Notes: generated by a model from the letters alone, not told the origin. A stretch of DNA of 36,397 nt from Thermoplasmatota archaeon (GCA_029259015.1 JAPDJQ010000003.1:1-36397), one strand, 5' to 3'. Shown: positions 1 to 9,751, numbered from the stretch's first letter. Numbers and translations are program-made.

Positions 1-425
1 TAAGCTGTTTCCTGATTCTCTTCTAATTTTGCATTAGTCACATCTATAGGAACTGTTCCATCCCCTCCTGTTGTACCTCCTGCTGCAGTCCCAGCTCCAG
101 AAAGGATAACAGTTGCTCCTGAGACGGGTTTACCTTTACTATCTGTTACTTTTATGGTGATTGTAAAACTTATACCTTCTATTTTGCTCGAGCCCACATC
201 ACCACTTGCATCCACTAATATTACATTTCCTGAAGAGCCATCCTTAACATGTGCCTGTGGTATAATGCTTTCGCAACTAACCTTGAGAGTTCCTGGAGGA
301 TTGATATAATTAATCATTGCCAATATCGCCGCCAAAACAGCCGCCGCCACAACCACAATTATAATCAATCGCATTGGCAGTCCTTCAATACCTCTTTTAT
401 CTTTCAACCATCTATTTTTAAACAT
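1..425 (-). CDS. Type IV pilin-like/class III signal peptide secreted protein with Ig-like (carboxypeptidase-regulatory-like) domain, truncated at window edge
   Basis: Own translation of the minus strand from ATG at 425: MFKNRWLKDKRGIEGLPMRLIIIVVVAAAVLAAILAMINYINPPGTLKVSCESIIPQAHVKDGSS...VTDSKGKPVSGATVILSG...; KRG|IEG prepilin-type site followed by a hydrophobic helix; open through base 1; SD-like GGGGGAG upstream. Not in ORF track because it is truncated. Confidence 0.8.
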   Translation of the reverse strand, partial: MFKNRWLKDKRGIEGLPMRLIIIVVVAAAVLAAILAMINYINPPGTLKVSCESIIPQAHVKDGSSGNVILVDASGDVGSSKIEGISFTITIKVTDSKGKPVSGATVILSGAGTAAGGTTGGDGTVPIDVTNAKLEENQETA

Positions 426-654
426 TTTCTCCCCCAATTAAGTAACGGAAAATTATTTTTAAATTTTTGCAACCTTATAGAGTTGCTAGATTATGAAACA
501 AATATACCCCTTCATTTCGCCTGCAAGAATAGATAGAAAAGGATGTTTAGCAAAACTATATTCATGAAGATTTTTGAAAACTTTCATTTAATGTTTCCCA
601 CCATTAAACCAATCTCAAATTATTTCCTAAAATTATTATTTGAGGAATGCATAA

Positions 655-1587
655 ATGCTTGTGGAATTGAAAGATAAAGGAAAAATAGTAATCAGGATAG
701 CAATAAGTGCAATTTTGCTTTCATTCATTATTTATACAATTGGAGTGGAAAAAATAAGAGATGTGATTTCACATACAGTGCTCTGGTTGTTTTTTGTTGC
801 TATTCTCATTGAAAATATTGGTGTAGTTATAAGTGCAAAAAAATGGCAGATTTTGCTAAAAAGCAAAGATGTGGAAATAAATTATTCTGATGCCATCTTA
901 TATTACTATATTGGCTCTTTCTTTAACACAATGATGCCTTCTTCAGTGGGAGGAGATGTCATAAAAGCATACAAGCTTGGAAAGAAAACAAATAGCATAG
1001 AAGCATTTTCTTCTGTTGTTATGGACAGAGTGACTGGTCTAATAGCAGTTGTTTTAATTGCTTTATTTGCTATTGCAACATCTCATGAAATACTGCCCCA
1101 AATAGCCATAACGCTTGCATTCATTCTCATACTATGCTTTCTTGTTTTTCTATTAATGCTTTTTAAAACAGATTTTTTTGAGAAAGCCGCCAACAAGCTA
1201 TTTTCCAGATGGAATAAGCCAAAAAAATTCCTTCAAGATGTTATTTCATCCGTTAAATCTTATAGAGATAAAAAAACATTATACACTGCCATGTTCATTT
1301 CCCTTCTTTTCCACATAATGCTTATCCTGAATAACTATATTTTATCGCTCGCCCTCAACCTAAAAATTAACATCATATATTTTTTCATATTCATTCCTAT
1401 AGCAGAAATTTTGGTGGCTCTGCCCATATCCATTCAGGGGTTTGGTGTAAGAGAAAGCAGCTATGCCATCCTTTTCTCTTCAATTGGAGTAAGCTATGCA
1501 GCCGCTTTTTCGTTAGGTTTTTTAAATCAGATTGTTAAGGTAATAACTAGCATGATAGGAGGAATAGCATATGTCATCAAAAAATAA
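655..1587 (+). CDS. Lysylphosphatidylglycerol synthase TM region-like/UPF0104 family flippase-like membrane protein
   Basis: 310 aa, multiple TM helices; motif NTMMPSSVGGDVIKAYKLGK...VVMDRVTGLIA typical of YbhN/AglD-type membrane domains. Confidence 0.75.
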   Translation: MLVELKDKGKIVIRIAISAILLSFIIYTIGVEKIRDVISHTVLWLFFVAILIENIGVVISAKKWQILLKSKDVEINYSDAILYYYIGSFFNTMMPSSVGGDVIKAYKLGKKTNSIEAFSSVVMDRVTGLIAVVLIALFAIATSHEILPQIAITLAFILILCFLVFLLMLFKTDFFEKAANKLFSRWNKPKKFLQDVISSVKSYRDKKTLYTAMFISLLFHIMLILNNYILSLALNLKINIIYFFIFIPIAEILVALPISIQGFGVRESSYAILFSSIGVSYAAAFSLGFLNQIVKVITSMIGGIAYVIKK

Positions 1588-2926
1588 GGTAATCATTGCA
1601 ATTATTCTTTTTTCCATAGTAATCAGAGTGTACAACATTGAAAATCCTTTTTCCACAAATGGAATTGATGAAGGTATACATCTATTGCAGGCAAAAATGA
1701 TAAGAGAAGGATATAACTACTATGATGATTTACAGGGGGATCAAGCTCCATTAGCCATCTTAACATTCTCCATCTTCGAAGGAAATGTGCTGGCATGCAG
1801 ATACCTTTCCTATTTTCTTTTCATTATCTCTTCCATTTTCCTTTTCCTCATTGCAAAAAAATTTGGAAAAGATGTGGCGTTGGTGACATTGCTTATCATA
1901 TCTCTTGATTTTACATTACTTAGAGAATCAAGACTTGCGAGCTTAGATTTGTTTTCTGCCACTTTGCTTTGCATCTCTTCTTTCTTTTTCCTCAGTTACA
2001 TCGAAAAAAATTGTGTTGTGAATCTCGCTCTTTCAGCAATTTTCTTTTCATTATCTCTTCTTTCCAAAATAGTACCAGTTTTCTTTGTTCTCTTTCCTCT
2101 TTTCTATCTTTTCCTGCGTAAAAAAAATATGAAACATGGCATTATATACATCTTTTTCTTTATTACTCCATTACTCACCATTTTTTTGATTTTCTCACCC
2201 CATCAACTCATTGAAGGTGTGTTGTTACGCCAAGCCCATAGAGGTTTTGATTTTTACAGCAAATTGAGTTTACTCGTTTTCATTGCATCTTGTTTCATCT
2301 ATCTTTTTGCAATAAGAAAATGGGATATTAAAAATGAGAAAATTTCATACCTTGTTGCATGGGTTCTCCTTATTTTAATCCCTCTGCTTCTGCAAGGCCG
2401 CACATTCCAGCATCATTTTGTTTACATTTCATATCCGCTTGCAATGCTTGCTTCCATAGCATTACATGAAAATTGGGATAAAAAAAGGAGAAGCATTCTA
2501 GCAGTATTTATTGCATTCAATTTATTTCTGATGGTATTTTTCATATTCACGGCCCCAAAAGATTTGGCGTATGATGTAGCAGATGAAATTAAAAATATTA
2601 CAGATGAAAATGATTTAGTAATTTCTGGCAACCCTTTGGTAAATGTTATTGCTAATCGTCCTGCCCCACCAAATTTAACAAATCTAGCAAGATATCATTA
2701 TCCAGAAACAACATTGAATGACATAAACTACTGGCTGGAGAAGAACGAGACAAAGATTATAGTGCTTTATTATCACCTGTATGAAATAGAAAGATTACGA
2801 GACTATCTTAATGAGAGCAGAGAATGGTATCTTTATGATAGAATAGAAGGGAAAGGACAAGTGTTATTTTATGGCATTTCCATGAAATTTTCAAAAGATG
2901 TTTACGAGATATATGTAAAAAGATGA
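1571..2926 (+). CDS. Polytopic membrane glycosyltransferase, GT39/ArnT-like
   Basis: Many TM helices; early NGIDEG acidic motif and DFTLLRESRLASLD motif; overlaps upstream gene. Confidence 0.65.
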   Translation: MSSKNKVIIAIILFSIVIRVYNIENPFSTNGIDEGIHLLQAKMIREGYNYYDDLQGDQAPLAILTFSIFEGNVLACRYLSYFLFIISSIFLFLIAKKFGKDVALVTLLIISLDFTLLRESRLASLDLFSATLLCISSFFFLSYIEKNCVVNLALSAIFFSLSLLSKIVPVFFVLFPLFYLFLRKKNMKHGIIYIFFFITPLLTIFLIFSPHQLIEGVLLRQAHRGFDFYSKLSLLVFIASCFIYLFAIRKWDIKNEKISYLVAWVLLILIPLLLQGRTFQHHFVYISYPLAMLASIALHENWDKKRRSILAVFIAFNLFLMVFFIFTAPKDLAYDVADEIKNITDENDLVISGNPLVNVIANRPAPPNLTNLARYHYPETTLNDINYWLEKNETKIIVLYYHLYEIERLRDYLNESREWYLYDRIEGKGQVLFYGISMKFSKDVYEIYVKR

Positions 2927-2928
2927 TT

Positions 2929-4011
2929 TTATTGCACTTTTCTCCAAGTCCATAAGCTGTTGGCAACAAAATTCCATATGAAAACAACTAATATGCCGGC
3001 TAATGCCGCCAGCAAATAATAAACACCAAAGAGTTCTTTAAGAATGCCCATGATAGAAAGTTGCATTGGAAAAGCAGGCAAGCTAATTAGATTGAACTTT
3101 GCCAATCTCTTAAGCCATTCTTTTACTCCTTTTTCCTTTCTATCCTTAAAAGTCCATATATCGTTCAGCAAAAAATTAGATAAGATGGATGCTTCTATTG
3201 AAAAAATGGCAGATAGAAGATAATAAATGCCTGCAATGTCTGTTAAAGCCCATAGTATGCCAAGATTAACAAACACCCCGGTTAAGCCAACAAATGCGAA
3301 CTTCAGCATGCGATGTATCTCTTTTGTTTCCCAAGAGAGGCGGAGTAAATGCCTCAAATATTTTATTTGATTGGTTAAATTAAGTGAGCTTTTTCCTTTT
3401 TCTCTTTTCCTGAATTTTATTGGCTCTTCTTCAACTCTATCATATTTTCCCTTTGCTAGAATTTCAAGGAGGATTTTATATCCTATAGGATCGAGTTCAA
3501 CATTTTCTATCACTTTTCTTTTAAGCATAAAAAACCCCGACATTGGATCTTTTACTATTCTACTCCTCGGCAAAAAAATATGGGCAAGTAAAGTAGCAAA
3601 TTTTGAGTAAAATTTTCTTATTGCACCCCACTCCTCAATTTCTCCACCCTCAACATATCTGCTTCCTATAACAATATCTGCTCCCTTTTTTATCCCATCC
3701 AACATATCTATAAGTTTTTCAGGAGGGTGCTGCAAATCTGCATCCATTACAGCCAAAATATCGCCATCACTATTTCTAAACCCTTCCAAAACCGCAGTTG
3801 CCAAATCCTTTTCATTTATTCTTCGTATAACTTTAACGAATGGATAATCTTTTGCCATTTGCTGTGCCAGCTCCCATGTTTTATCCGGGCTGTCATCATC
3901 CACAATAATCAATTCAAAGTCAATTTCTTTTAACACATCATTTATTTTTTTGATTAACAAAGGCAGATTTTCTCTTTCATTGTATGTCGGCACCACAATG
4001 GAAATCTTCAT
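2929..4011 (-). CDS. GT2 dolichol-phosphate mannosyltransferase-like enzyme fused to GtrA domain
   Basis: N-term ISIVVPTYNERENLPLL, DDDSPDKT, MDADLQHPPE (DPM1-like); C-term GtrA-like TM domain (FAFVGLTGVFVNLGILW...NDIWTFKDR). Confidence 0.88.
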   Translation of the reverse strand: MKISIVVPTYNERENLPLLIKKINDVLKEIDFELIIVDDDSPDKTWELAQQMAKDYPFVKVIRRINEKDLATAVLEGFRNSDGDILAVMDADLQHPPEKLIDMLDGIKKGADIVIGSRYVEGGEIEEWGAIRKFYSKFATLLAHIFLPRSRIVKDPMSGFFMLKRKVIENVELDPIGYKILLEILAKGKYDRVEEEPIKFRKREKGKSSLNLTNQIKYLRHLLRLSWETKEIHRMLKFAFVGLTGVFVNLGILWALTDIAGIYYLLSAIFSIEASILSNFLLNDIWTFKDRKEKGVKEWLKRLAKFNLISLPAFPMQLSIMGILKELFGVYYLLAALAGILVVFIWNFVANSLWTWRKVQ

Positions 4012-4165
4012 TGCAACATCAAATTTTATCTGTATAAATACTTTCTTTTATTTCCAAAAAAGAGAGACATTGTGAAGAAAATGAGATTAATTTATCACTT
4101 GTTAAGGAAATGAAAATGTGGCGCTTGCTGATCATTTCACAAGAGATTAGCAGGAAGCAACTCCA

Positions 4166-5176
4166 TCATTCTTCCATTAGTTCTTCATACATTTTTATCA
4201 AGGCATCTATTGTTTTTGAAATATCCTGCTGTTTCGCCGTTTTATATGCATTATCTGCTAATTTTTGCCGTAATTTTTTATCATTGGCAAGAGCTTCTAT
4301 TGCATCTACAAACTCATCTACGCTCTTTCCTTTTAAACAATTTTCTCCGTGGATGAACCAACCCTTGTATACTTCTATATCTCTTATAACCAAGACTTTT
4401 TTACATGCTGCTGCTTCCATCAAAACATTTCCATAACTTTCTGCATATGTTGGAAAGAAGAAGACATCTCCGCCATTGTAGGCAAGAGGCATTTCTTGGA
4501 AAGGTAAATAAGAGATATGAATAAAATTATCAGGGAAATTAATGTCTACCCTCTCCAGCCCTTTTTCAGTTGAGCCAATCCATACGAATGTCATATCCTT
4601 GCATTTTCTTGCAACTTCAACAAAATCATGTATTCCCTTCCTTGGAATCATTAAGCCTACAGAAAAAACAACAAATTTGTCATTTAAGTCATACCTTTTT
4701 CTGAATTCTTTCCTCATTTCCTCGGATGGCTTGAAAATCGAGCAATCTACCCCATTTGGAATGACATAAAGCTTCGCCTTTATTCCATTCTTTTCCATCC
4801 AATTTTTAACATAAGGTGTGGCACAAACAACAGCATCTGCTAAATTATAGAGATATCTTGAATATTTATCAAAGATTGGATAAATTATATTGCCAAATTT
4901 AAATCCGCCTTTTACCAATTCTGGCAAATGACGGGCATGTATTACAATTTTCTTTCCACTTTTCTTGGCTTTTTTTATTAAAAAAAGGAAATTTGGCATT
5001 GGATTATGCAAATGAATAATGTCGCAATCATCTGCTGCCTCATCTATACATACATCTATTCCTCTGTCCTTTAACTTCTCTACCAGAATCGGCACCTGCG
5101 TGCCCATTCCGCCTGCATTTTTAAAATCAATGAGTTTCTTGAGTTTATTCAATCCAGTTATCATACACACTTTCAT
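4166..5176 (-). CDS. Glycosyltransferase family 4 (GT-B)
   Basis: 336 aa; YVIPNGVDCSIFKP, FSVGLMIPRKGIHDFVEVA, PTYAESYGNVLMEAAACKK motifs. Confidence 0.88.
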   Translation of the reverse strand: MKVCMITGLNKLKKLIDFKNAGGMGTQVPILVEKLKDRGIDVCIDEAADDCDIIHLHNPMPNFLFLIKKAKKSGKKIVIHARHLPELVKGGFKFGNIIYPIFDKYSRYLYNLADAVVCATPYVKNWMEKNGIKAKLYVIPNGVDCSIFKPSEEMRKEFRKRYDLNDKFVVFSVGLMIPRKGIHDFVEVARKCKDMTFVWIGSTEKGLERVDINFPDNFIHISYLPFQEMPLAYNGGDVFFFPTYAESYGNVLMEAAACKKVLVIRDIEVYKGWFIHGENCLKGKSVDEFVDAIEALANDKKLRQKLADNAYKTAKQQDISKTIDALIKMYEELMEE

Positions 5177-5177
5177 T

Positions 5178-6101
5178 TTATTCCAATTTCTCCTTTATTA
5201 CATAAATCTTTTTGTTTGATGAAGAATAATAATTTCTTATCATAATCTCCGCCAGGAAGCCAGTCATGAATATCTGAAAACCCATTATCATCAAAAGTAT
5301 GCCCAATAAAAGCAAAGGACGATTTGATAGAGTTTCGCCATAAAACAGTTTTAAAATCAGGAGATAAAAATTAATTAAAAATCCAGCAAGAAACATTGTC
5401 AGGCCAATGCCTCCAAAAAAGTGGAGGGGGCGTGTCGAATAGCCAGCCCAGAATTTGAAATTTATTAAATCAAAAAGCCCTCTTGCCAGTCTTGCCATGC
5501 CGTATTTACTTTTTCCATATTTCCTAGGATAATGCTTTACCTTTACTTCCCCAACTTTATATCCTTTCCATGCTAAAATAGCAGGAATATAGCGGTGCAT
5601 CTCTCCATATAGTTCTAAGCCATCCAAACATTCTTTCTTATATGCCTTGAGGCCACAGTTAAAATCATGAAGTTTTAATCCAGTGAGCCATCTCGAAATT
5701 TTATTGGAAATGGCGGATGGAAGTTTCTTAGATAAAAAAGGATCTTTCCTATCATACCTCCATCCATTAACTGCATCATATTCATCCAGTTTTTCAACTA
5801 ATTTTGGAATATCCTCTGGATCATTCTGCAAGTCTCCATCTATTGTTACAATTACATCTCCTTTAGCCATTTCAAATCCCGCCATTAAAGCAGCTGTTTT
5901 CCCAAAATTTCTTGAGAATTTGATACATTTAACATTTTTATCTTTCGAATGTAATTCTTTTAAAATCTCGTAGCTTCCGTCTGTGCTACCATCATCAACA
6001 AAAATTATTTCGTCTTTTTCTTTTAAAATATTCTTCAATTTTTCATATAATGGCAAAATGTTCTCTTTTTCGTTGTATATTGGCACTATAACTGAAATCA
6101 T
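5178..6101 (-). CDS. GT2 glycosyltransferase (DPM1/GtrB-like with C-terminal TM helices)
   Basis: ISVIVPIYNEKENI, FVDDGSTDGS, TIDGDLQNDPEDIP; two C-terminal TM segments; start at MISVIVPIY preferred over the ORF start at 6110. Confidence 0.88.
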   Translation of the reverse strand: MISVIVPIYNEKENILPLYEKLKNILKEKDEIIFVDDGSTDGSYEILKELHSKDKNVKCIKFSRNFGKTAALMAGFEMAKGDVIVTIDGDLQNDPEDIPKLVEKLDEYDAVNGWRYDRKDPFLSKKLPSAISNKISRWLTGLKLHDFNCGLKAYKKECLDGLELYGEMHRYIPAILAWKGYKVGEVKVKHYPRKYGKSKYGMARLARGLFDLINFKFWAGYSTRPLHFFGGIGLTMFLAGFLINFYLLILKLFYGETLSNRPLLLLGILLMIMGFQIFMTGFLAEIMIRNYYSSSNKKIYVIKEKLE

Positions 6102-6140
6102 TAACATCATATATTGCTTACATATTTAAAAGATTAGATT

Positions 6141-6941
6141 ATGGAAAGAGAGTTGTTAGAAAAAGCAAAAAAAACGATGGCAAAGGAGCCAGCACTTTTA
6201 AAATTAAGTGGAAAAATAATGGTGGCAGGCGACACACATGGTGATGTAGTTATAGCAAAGCAAATAGTAAAAAAATTTTTTGATGAAAAATATGATTATC
6301 TTATATTCCTAGGAGATTATGTGGATAGAGCGCCCCCCGATATTGGCTCTTCTATGCTAAACATAAATTTTTTGCTGGAAGAAAAAATTGAGTGCTCTGA
6401 TAAAATTTATTTGCTTAAAGGTAACCATGAAGCAAATTATGCTATTCCATGCTATCCCCACGATTTTGAATATGAAGCAGGACAAATGTATAGAAAATAT
6501 GTTGAGATTTTTATGGAAATGCCCTTGGCAGCCATACTTAATAATGTTTTTGCAGCCCATGGAGGGTTCCCAATTAAAAAGAGCATATACGAAATTGATA
6601 AAAATGATATTGAAGCCATTGAAGAAATAACATGGAGTGATGTGGCTATCTCGCCAGTATATAGAGGGGCAGGCAATAAATTTGGAAAAAAAGAATTAAA
6701 TGAATTCCTGGACAAAATAAAAGCAAAAGCATTCATAAGAGGGCATGACTATAATATGAATGGCATAGTTGCATATGAAAAATGTCTTACTATATTTTCC
6801 TCCCGTTTATACAAAGACATGGGAAATGGAGGAGTACTTATAGCGAAAATTGACGGAAATATTGAAAACATGAAAGATATTGAAATAGAGGATTTTTCTA
6901 CTGGAGAATGGAGAAGATATGAGGTGAAATATATTGATTGA
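6141..6941 (+). CDS. PPP-family serine/threonine protein phosphatase (PP1/2A-like archaeal)
   Basis: GDTHGD, GDYVDRAP, LLKGNHE, AAHGG, IRGHDYN motifs in PPP order. Confidence 0.88.
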   Translation: MERELLEKAKKTMAKEPALLKLSGKIMVAGDTHGDVVIAKQIVKKFFDEKYDYLIFLGDYVDRAPPDIGSSMLNINFLLEEKIECSDKIYLLKGNHEANYAIPCYPHDFEYEAGQMYRKYVEIFMEMPLAAILNNVFAAHGGFPIKKSIYEIDKNDIEAIEEITWSDVAISPVYRGAGNKFGKKELNEFLDKIKAKAFIRGHDYNMNGIVAYEKCLTIFSSRLYKDMGNGGVLIAKIDGNIENMKDIEIEDFSTGEWRRYEVKYID

Positions 6942-6961
6942 AGGCGATATGCGATAGACCA

Positions 6962-7054
6962 TTACGTATGATAGAATATCACTATAAAACCAGACAGTAT
7001 CATAAATAACACAATGAGTATTGCTATAAGCCGCATTAACCATTCTCTTTTCAT
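6962..7054 (-). CDS. 30-aa single-TM microprotein translationally coupled to valS
   Basis: Minus-strand ATG at 7054 overlaps valS stop as ATGA; translation MKREWLMRLIAILIVLFMILSGFIVIFYHT*; fills the gap to the phosphatase gene. Confidence 0.5.
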   Translation of the reverse strand: MKREWLMRLIAILIVLFMILSGFIVIFYHT

Positions 7055-9663
7055 TTTTCTACCAATATAAACATATCTTTCGCTTTTATTAGATTTTCTT
7101 CTGCCTCCTCCACTATTTCAACAAATTCTTTATCTATCTTTACTTCTTCACCACCTATCACAAGAGTGTGATATCCTTTTTCTTCTATCTCTTTTGCAAT
7201 TGCCTCTCCATTCTTCTTTATCTCTTCAATTATTATTTTACTCTTATCTCTGAAACGAGGGCCTATCTTGTTGTACAATGGTATTGCAATCTTTTTTGCA
7301 ACTGGCTTTTCTTTCCCTCTTGCTATTTCATTTACCTTCAAAGTGCCAGCAATAATATCCTTTCCATCTATTTCACCATAAACAATTATTTTTGAGATTG
7401 GTGCATTTAATGCCATTCCCTGCTTGCTCTTCCAGTCTCTCACTCTAGCGATTACTTCTTTTATTACTTCTCCTTTTCTCTCAGATTCCTCATCTATTAG
7501 AATTGGCTCAGGCCATTTGGAAAGATGGATACTTTCATCACCTTCAAATTTTTTGTAAAATTGATGATATATTTCTTCTGTGATAAAGGGTAAGAATGGA
7601 GCAAATAATTTTGCCATACCTAAGCCAATGACATATAGAGTGTATAGAGCTGCTTTATCGTTTTTTTCATAGACTCTGTGTTTGACCATCTCCATATAAT
7701 GATCAGCGAATTCATGCCATAAGAAATATTCTGCTTCCTTCATTGCACTTGAATACTCGAAATTATTCATATATTCTGTAACTTTCTTTACGACTTTGCT
7801 GTATAAACTCAAAACCCATTTATCCACAACATGTAATTCAGTTTCTTCTGGCTTTTCCTTAATAACGCTTCCTATAAATTTCTCAACATTCCATAGCTTG
7901 TTCATTAATCTTATTCCTCTAACCAGGTCCTTAAATCGGAAAGGGTTATCTTCGCCGAGCTTGCATGTTGCCGCATAATAGCGGAGGGCATCGGTTCCAT
8001 ATTCCTCAATTATTTCTAAAGGATCCACAACATTACCCAAGGAGGTATGCATTGGCCTGCCGTCAGGAGCGAGAATGAAGCCGTCTATCATTACTTCCTC
8101 AAATGGTTTTTCATCTGTAATAAGGAAACATCGCAAGATTGTATAGAAGGCCCAAGTCCTTATTATGTCATGGGCTTGAGGACGCAGAGACATTGGATAT
8201 AATTTTTTAAATAGCCCCTCATCTCTCTCCCAGAAAGTATTGTATAAAGGAGTGATTGAGGAATCCATCCATGTATCAAAAACATCTTCGCACCCTTTTA
8301 ATTCACCGCCGCATTTTGGGCATTTCTCAACCGGCGGCTTATCCACTGTGGGGTCTACATAACACTGCTCCTCTTTTGCCAGTACAACCTCTTTACAATT
8401 TTCACACTCCCACAGAGGTATAGGGGTGGCAAAATAACGCTGCCTCGAAATTACCCAGTCCCATTTTAAGGAATTAACCCATTCTTCTAGCCTTTTGAAC
8501 ATATATTTTGGGTACCATTTCATGTTTTTTGCAACCTCTAATATTTTTTCCTTGAATGGTAAAATCTTCAAAAACCACTGCTCTGCCTGGATAAATTCTA
8601 TAGGTGTTTTGCACCTCCAGCATATGCCAACACTTTGCTCAATTTCCTCCTGTTTTGTTAAATAGCCTTCTTTCTCCAAATCCTCTATTATTGCTTTTCT
8701 TGCATCCTCCACTTTCATTCCAGCATATTTTCCAGCCAATTCATTCAGTGTTCCATCCTCGTTTATGCATATTTCTATAGGCAAGTCATATTTCATCACC
8801 CACTCCAAGTCTTCTTTATCACCTATGGTACAAACCATAACAATACCTGTACCGAATTCTGGGTCTACACTATCATCCTCAATAATTTTCACCCTTTTAT
8901 TATAGAGTGGAACGATAACTTCTTTATCAACAAGAAAAGCAGCCCTCTCATCATCTGGATGAATGGCAACAACCTGACATGTTGAGAGCATTTCTGGACG
9001 AGTTGTGGCTATTTCAATATAACTTCCCCTCTCATCCTTTTTTATTCCTCTGCCTTCCACATTTTCTGCAAGATAAAATTTTATTGTATTCAGCAATGTT
9101 TTTCTTTCAGTATGCTCTATTTCTGCATCTGCCATCGCCGTCATACAACGAGGACACCAGTTAACTGGGAATTTTCCTCTGTAAATATATCCTTTCTTAT
9201 AAAGCCGTATGAATGATATTTGGGTGAGGCGACGATAATATTCGGCATCTGTTCTATAAAAAATGCTATCATCCATGGATTCGCCCAGTATAATAAACTG
9301 ATGGATCATTTCATCTATATTTTCATCTGCAAATTGCTTGCATAATTTAATGAATTCGTGTCTATCTATGTCCTTCCTAGTTATACCATACTTTCTTTCT
9401 ACTCTCTCCTCAATAGGAATTCCATTTACATCGAAGCACAAAGGAAAGAGAACATTGTAGCCACACATTCTCTTATATCTCGCAACAAAATCAATATGAG
9501 TATAATGCACTGCATGCCCAATATGAAGTGCTCCTGAAGCATAACGGGGAGGATTATCTATAGAGTATACAGGTAGTCTGTCTCTATCAAATTTATAAAT
9601 TTTCGTCTCTTGCCATTTTTTCTGCCATTTTTTCTCAATTTCCTTTGCATTATAGGCGCTCAT
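7051..9663 (-). CDS. valS: Valyl-tRNA synthetase, archaeal type
   Basis: HIGH motif (GALHIGHAVHYTHIDFVARYKRMCGYNVLFP), FPVNWCPRCMTAMADAEIE, TSLGNVVDPLEIIEEYGTDALRYYAA; start MSAYNAKEIEKKW with upstream TATA AAATTTATAAG; ORF start at 9714 probably too long. Confidence 0.9.
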   Translation of the reverse strand: MSAYNAKEIEKKWQKKWQETKIYKFDRDRLPVYSIDNPPRYASGALHIGHAVHYTHIDFVARYKRMCGYNVLFPLCFDVNGIPIEERVERKYGITRKDIDRHEFIKLCKQFADENIDEMIHQFIILGESMDDSIFYRTDAEYYRRLTQISFIRLYKKGYIYRGKFPVNWCPRCMTAMADAEIEHTERKTLLNTIKFYLAENVEGRGIKKDERGSYIEIATTRPEMLSTCQVVAIHPDDERAAFLVDKEVIVPLYNKRVKIIEDDSVDPEFGTGIVMVCTIGDKEDLEWVMKYDLPIEICINEDGTLNELAGKYAGMKVEDARKAIIEDLEKEGYLTKQEEIEQSVGICWRCKTPIEFIQAEQWFLKILPFKEKILEVAKNMKWYPKYMFKRLEEWVNSLKWDWVISRQRYFATPIPLWECENCKEVVLAKEEQCYVDPTVDKPPVEKCPKCGGELKGCEDVFDTWMDSSITPLYNTFWERDEGLFKKLYPMSLRPQAHDIIRTWAFYTILRCFLITDEKPFEEVMIDGFILAPDGRPMHTSLGNVVDPLEIIEEYGTDALRYYAATCKLGEDNPFRFKDLVRGIRLMNKLWNVEKFIGSVIKEKPEETELHVVDKWVLSLYSKVVKKVTEYMNNFEYSSAMKEAEYFLWHEFADHYMEMVKHRVYEKNDKAALYTLYVIGLGMAKLFAPFLPFITEEIYHQFYKKFEGDESIHLSKWPEPILIDEESERKGEVIKEVIARVRDWKSKQGMALNAPISKIIVYGEIDGKDIIAGTLKVNEIARGKEKPVAKKIAIPLYNKIGPRFRDKSKIIIEEIKKNGEAIAKEIEEKGYHTLVIGGEEVKIDKEFVEIVEEAEENLIKAKDMFILVEK

Positions 9664-9706
9664 TTTCTTCTGAAGTATATTATTGCTTATAAATTTGTTG
9701 GATAAT

Positions 9707-9751
9707 TGACCCACCCCCCTTTATTTCCACTGGAAAGTTTATATGGGAGCA
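9707..9751 (+). repeat. Left copy of perfect 45-bp inverted repeat; promoter of the radical SAM gene
   Basis: tgacccacccccctttatttccactggaaagtttatatgggagca; exact reverse complement at 14160-14204. Confidence 0.95.

Noticed and set aside
249-536. 95-aa plus-strand ORF at left edge
   Set aside because: Antisense to the clear pilin-like reading frame on the minus strand; composition lacks protein-like character
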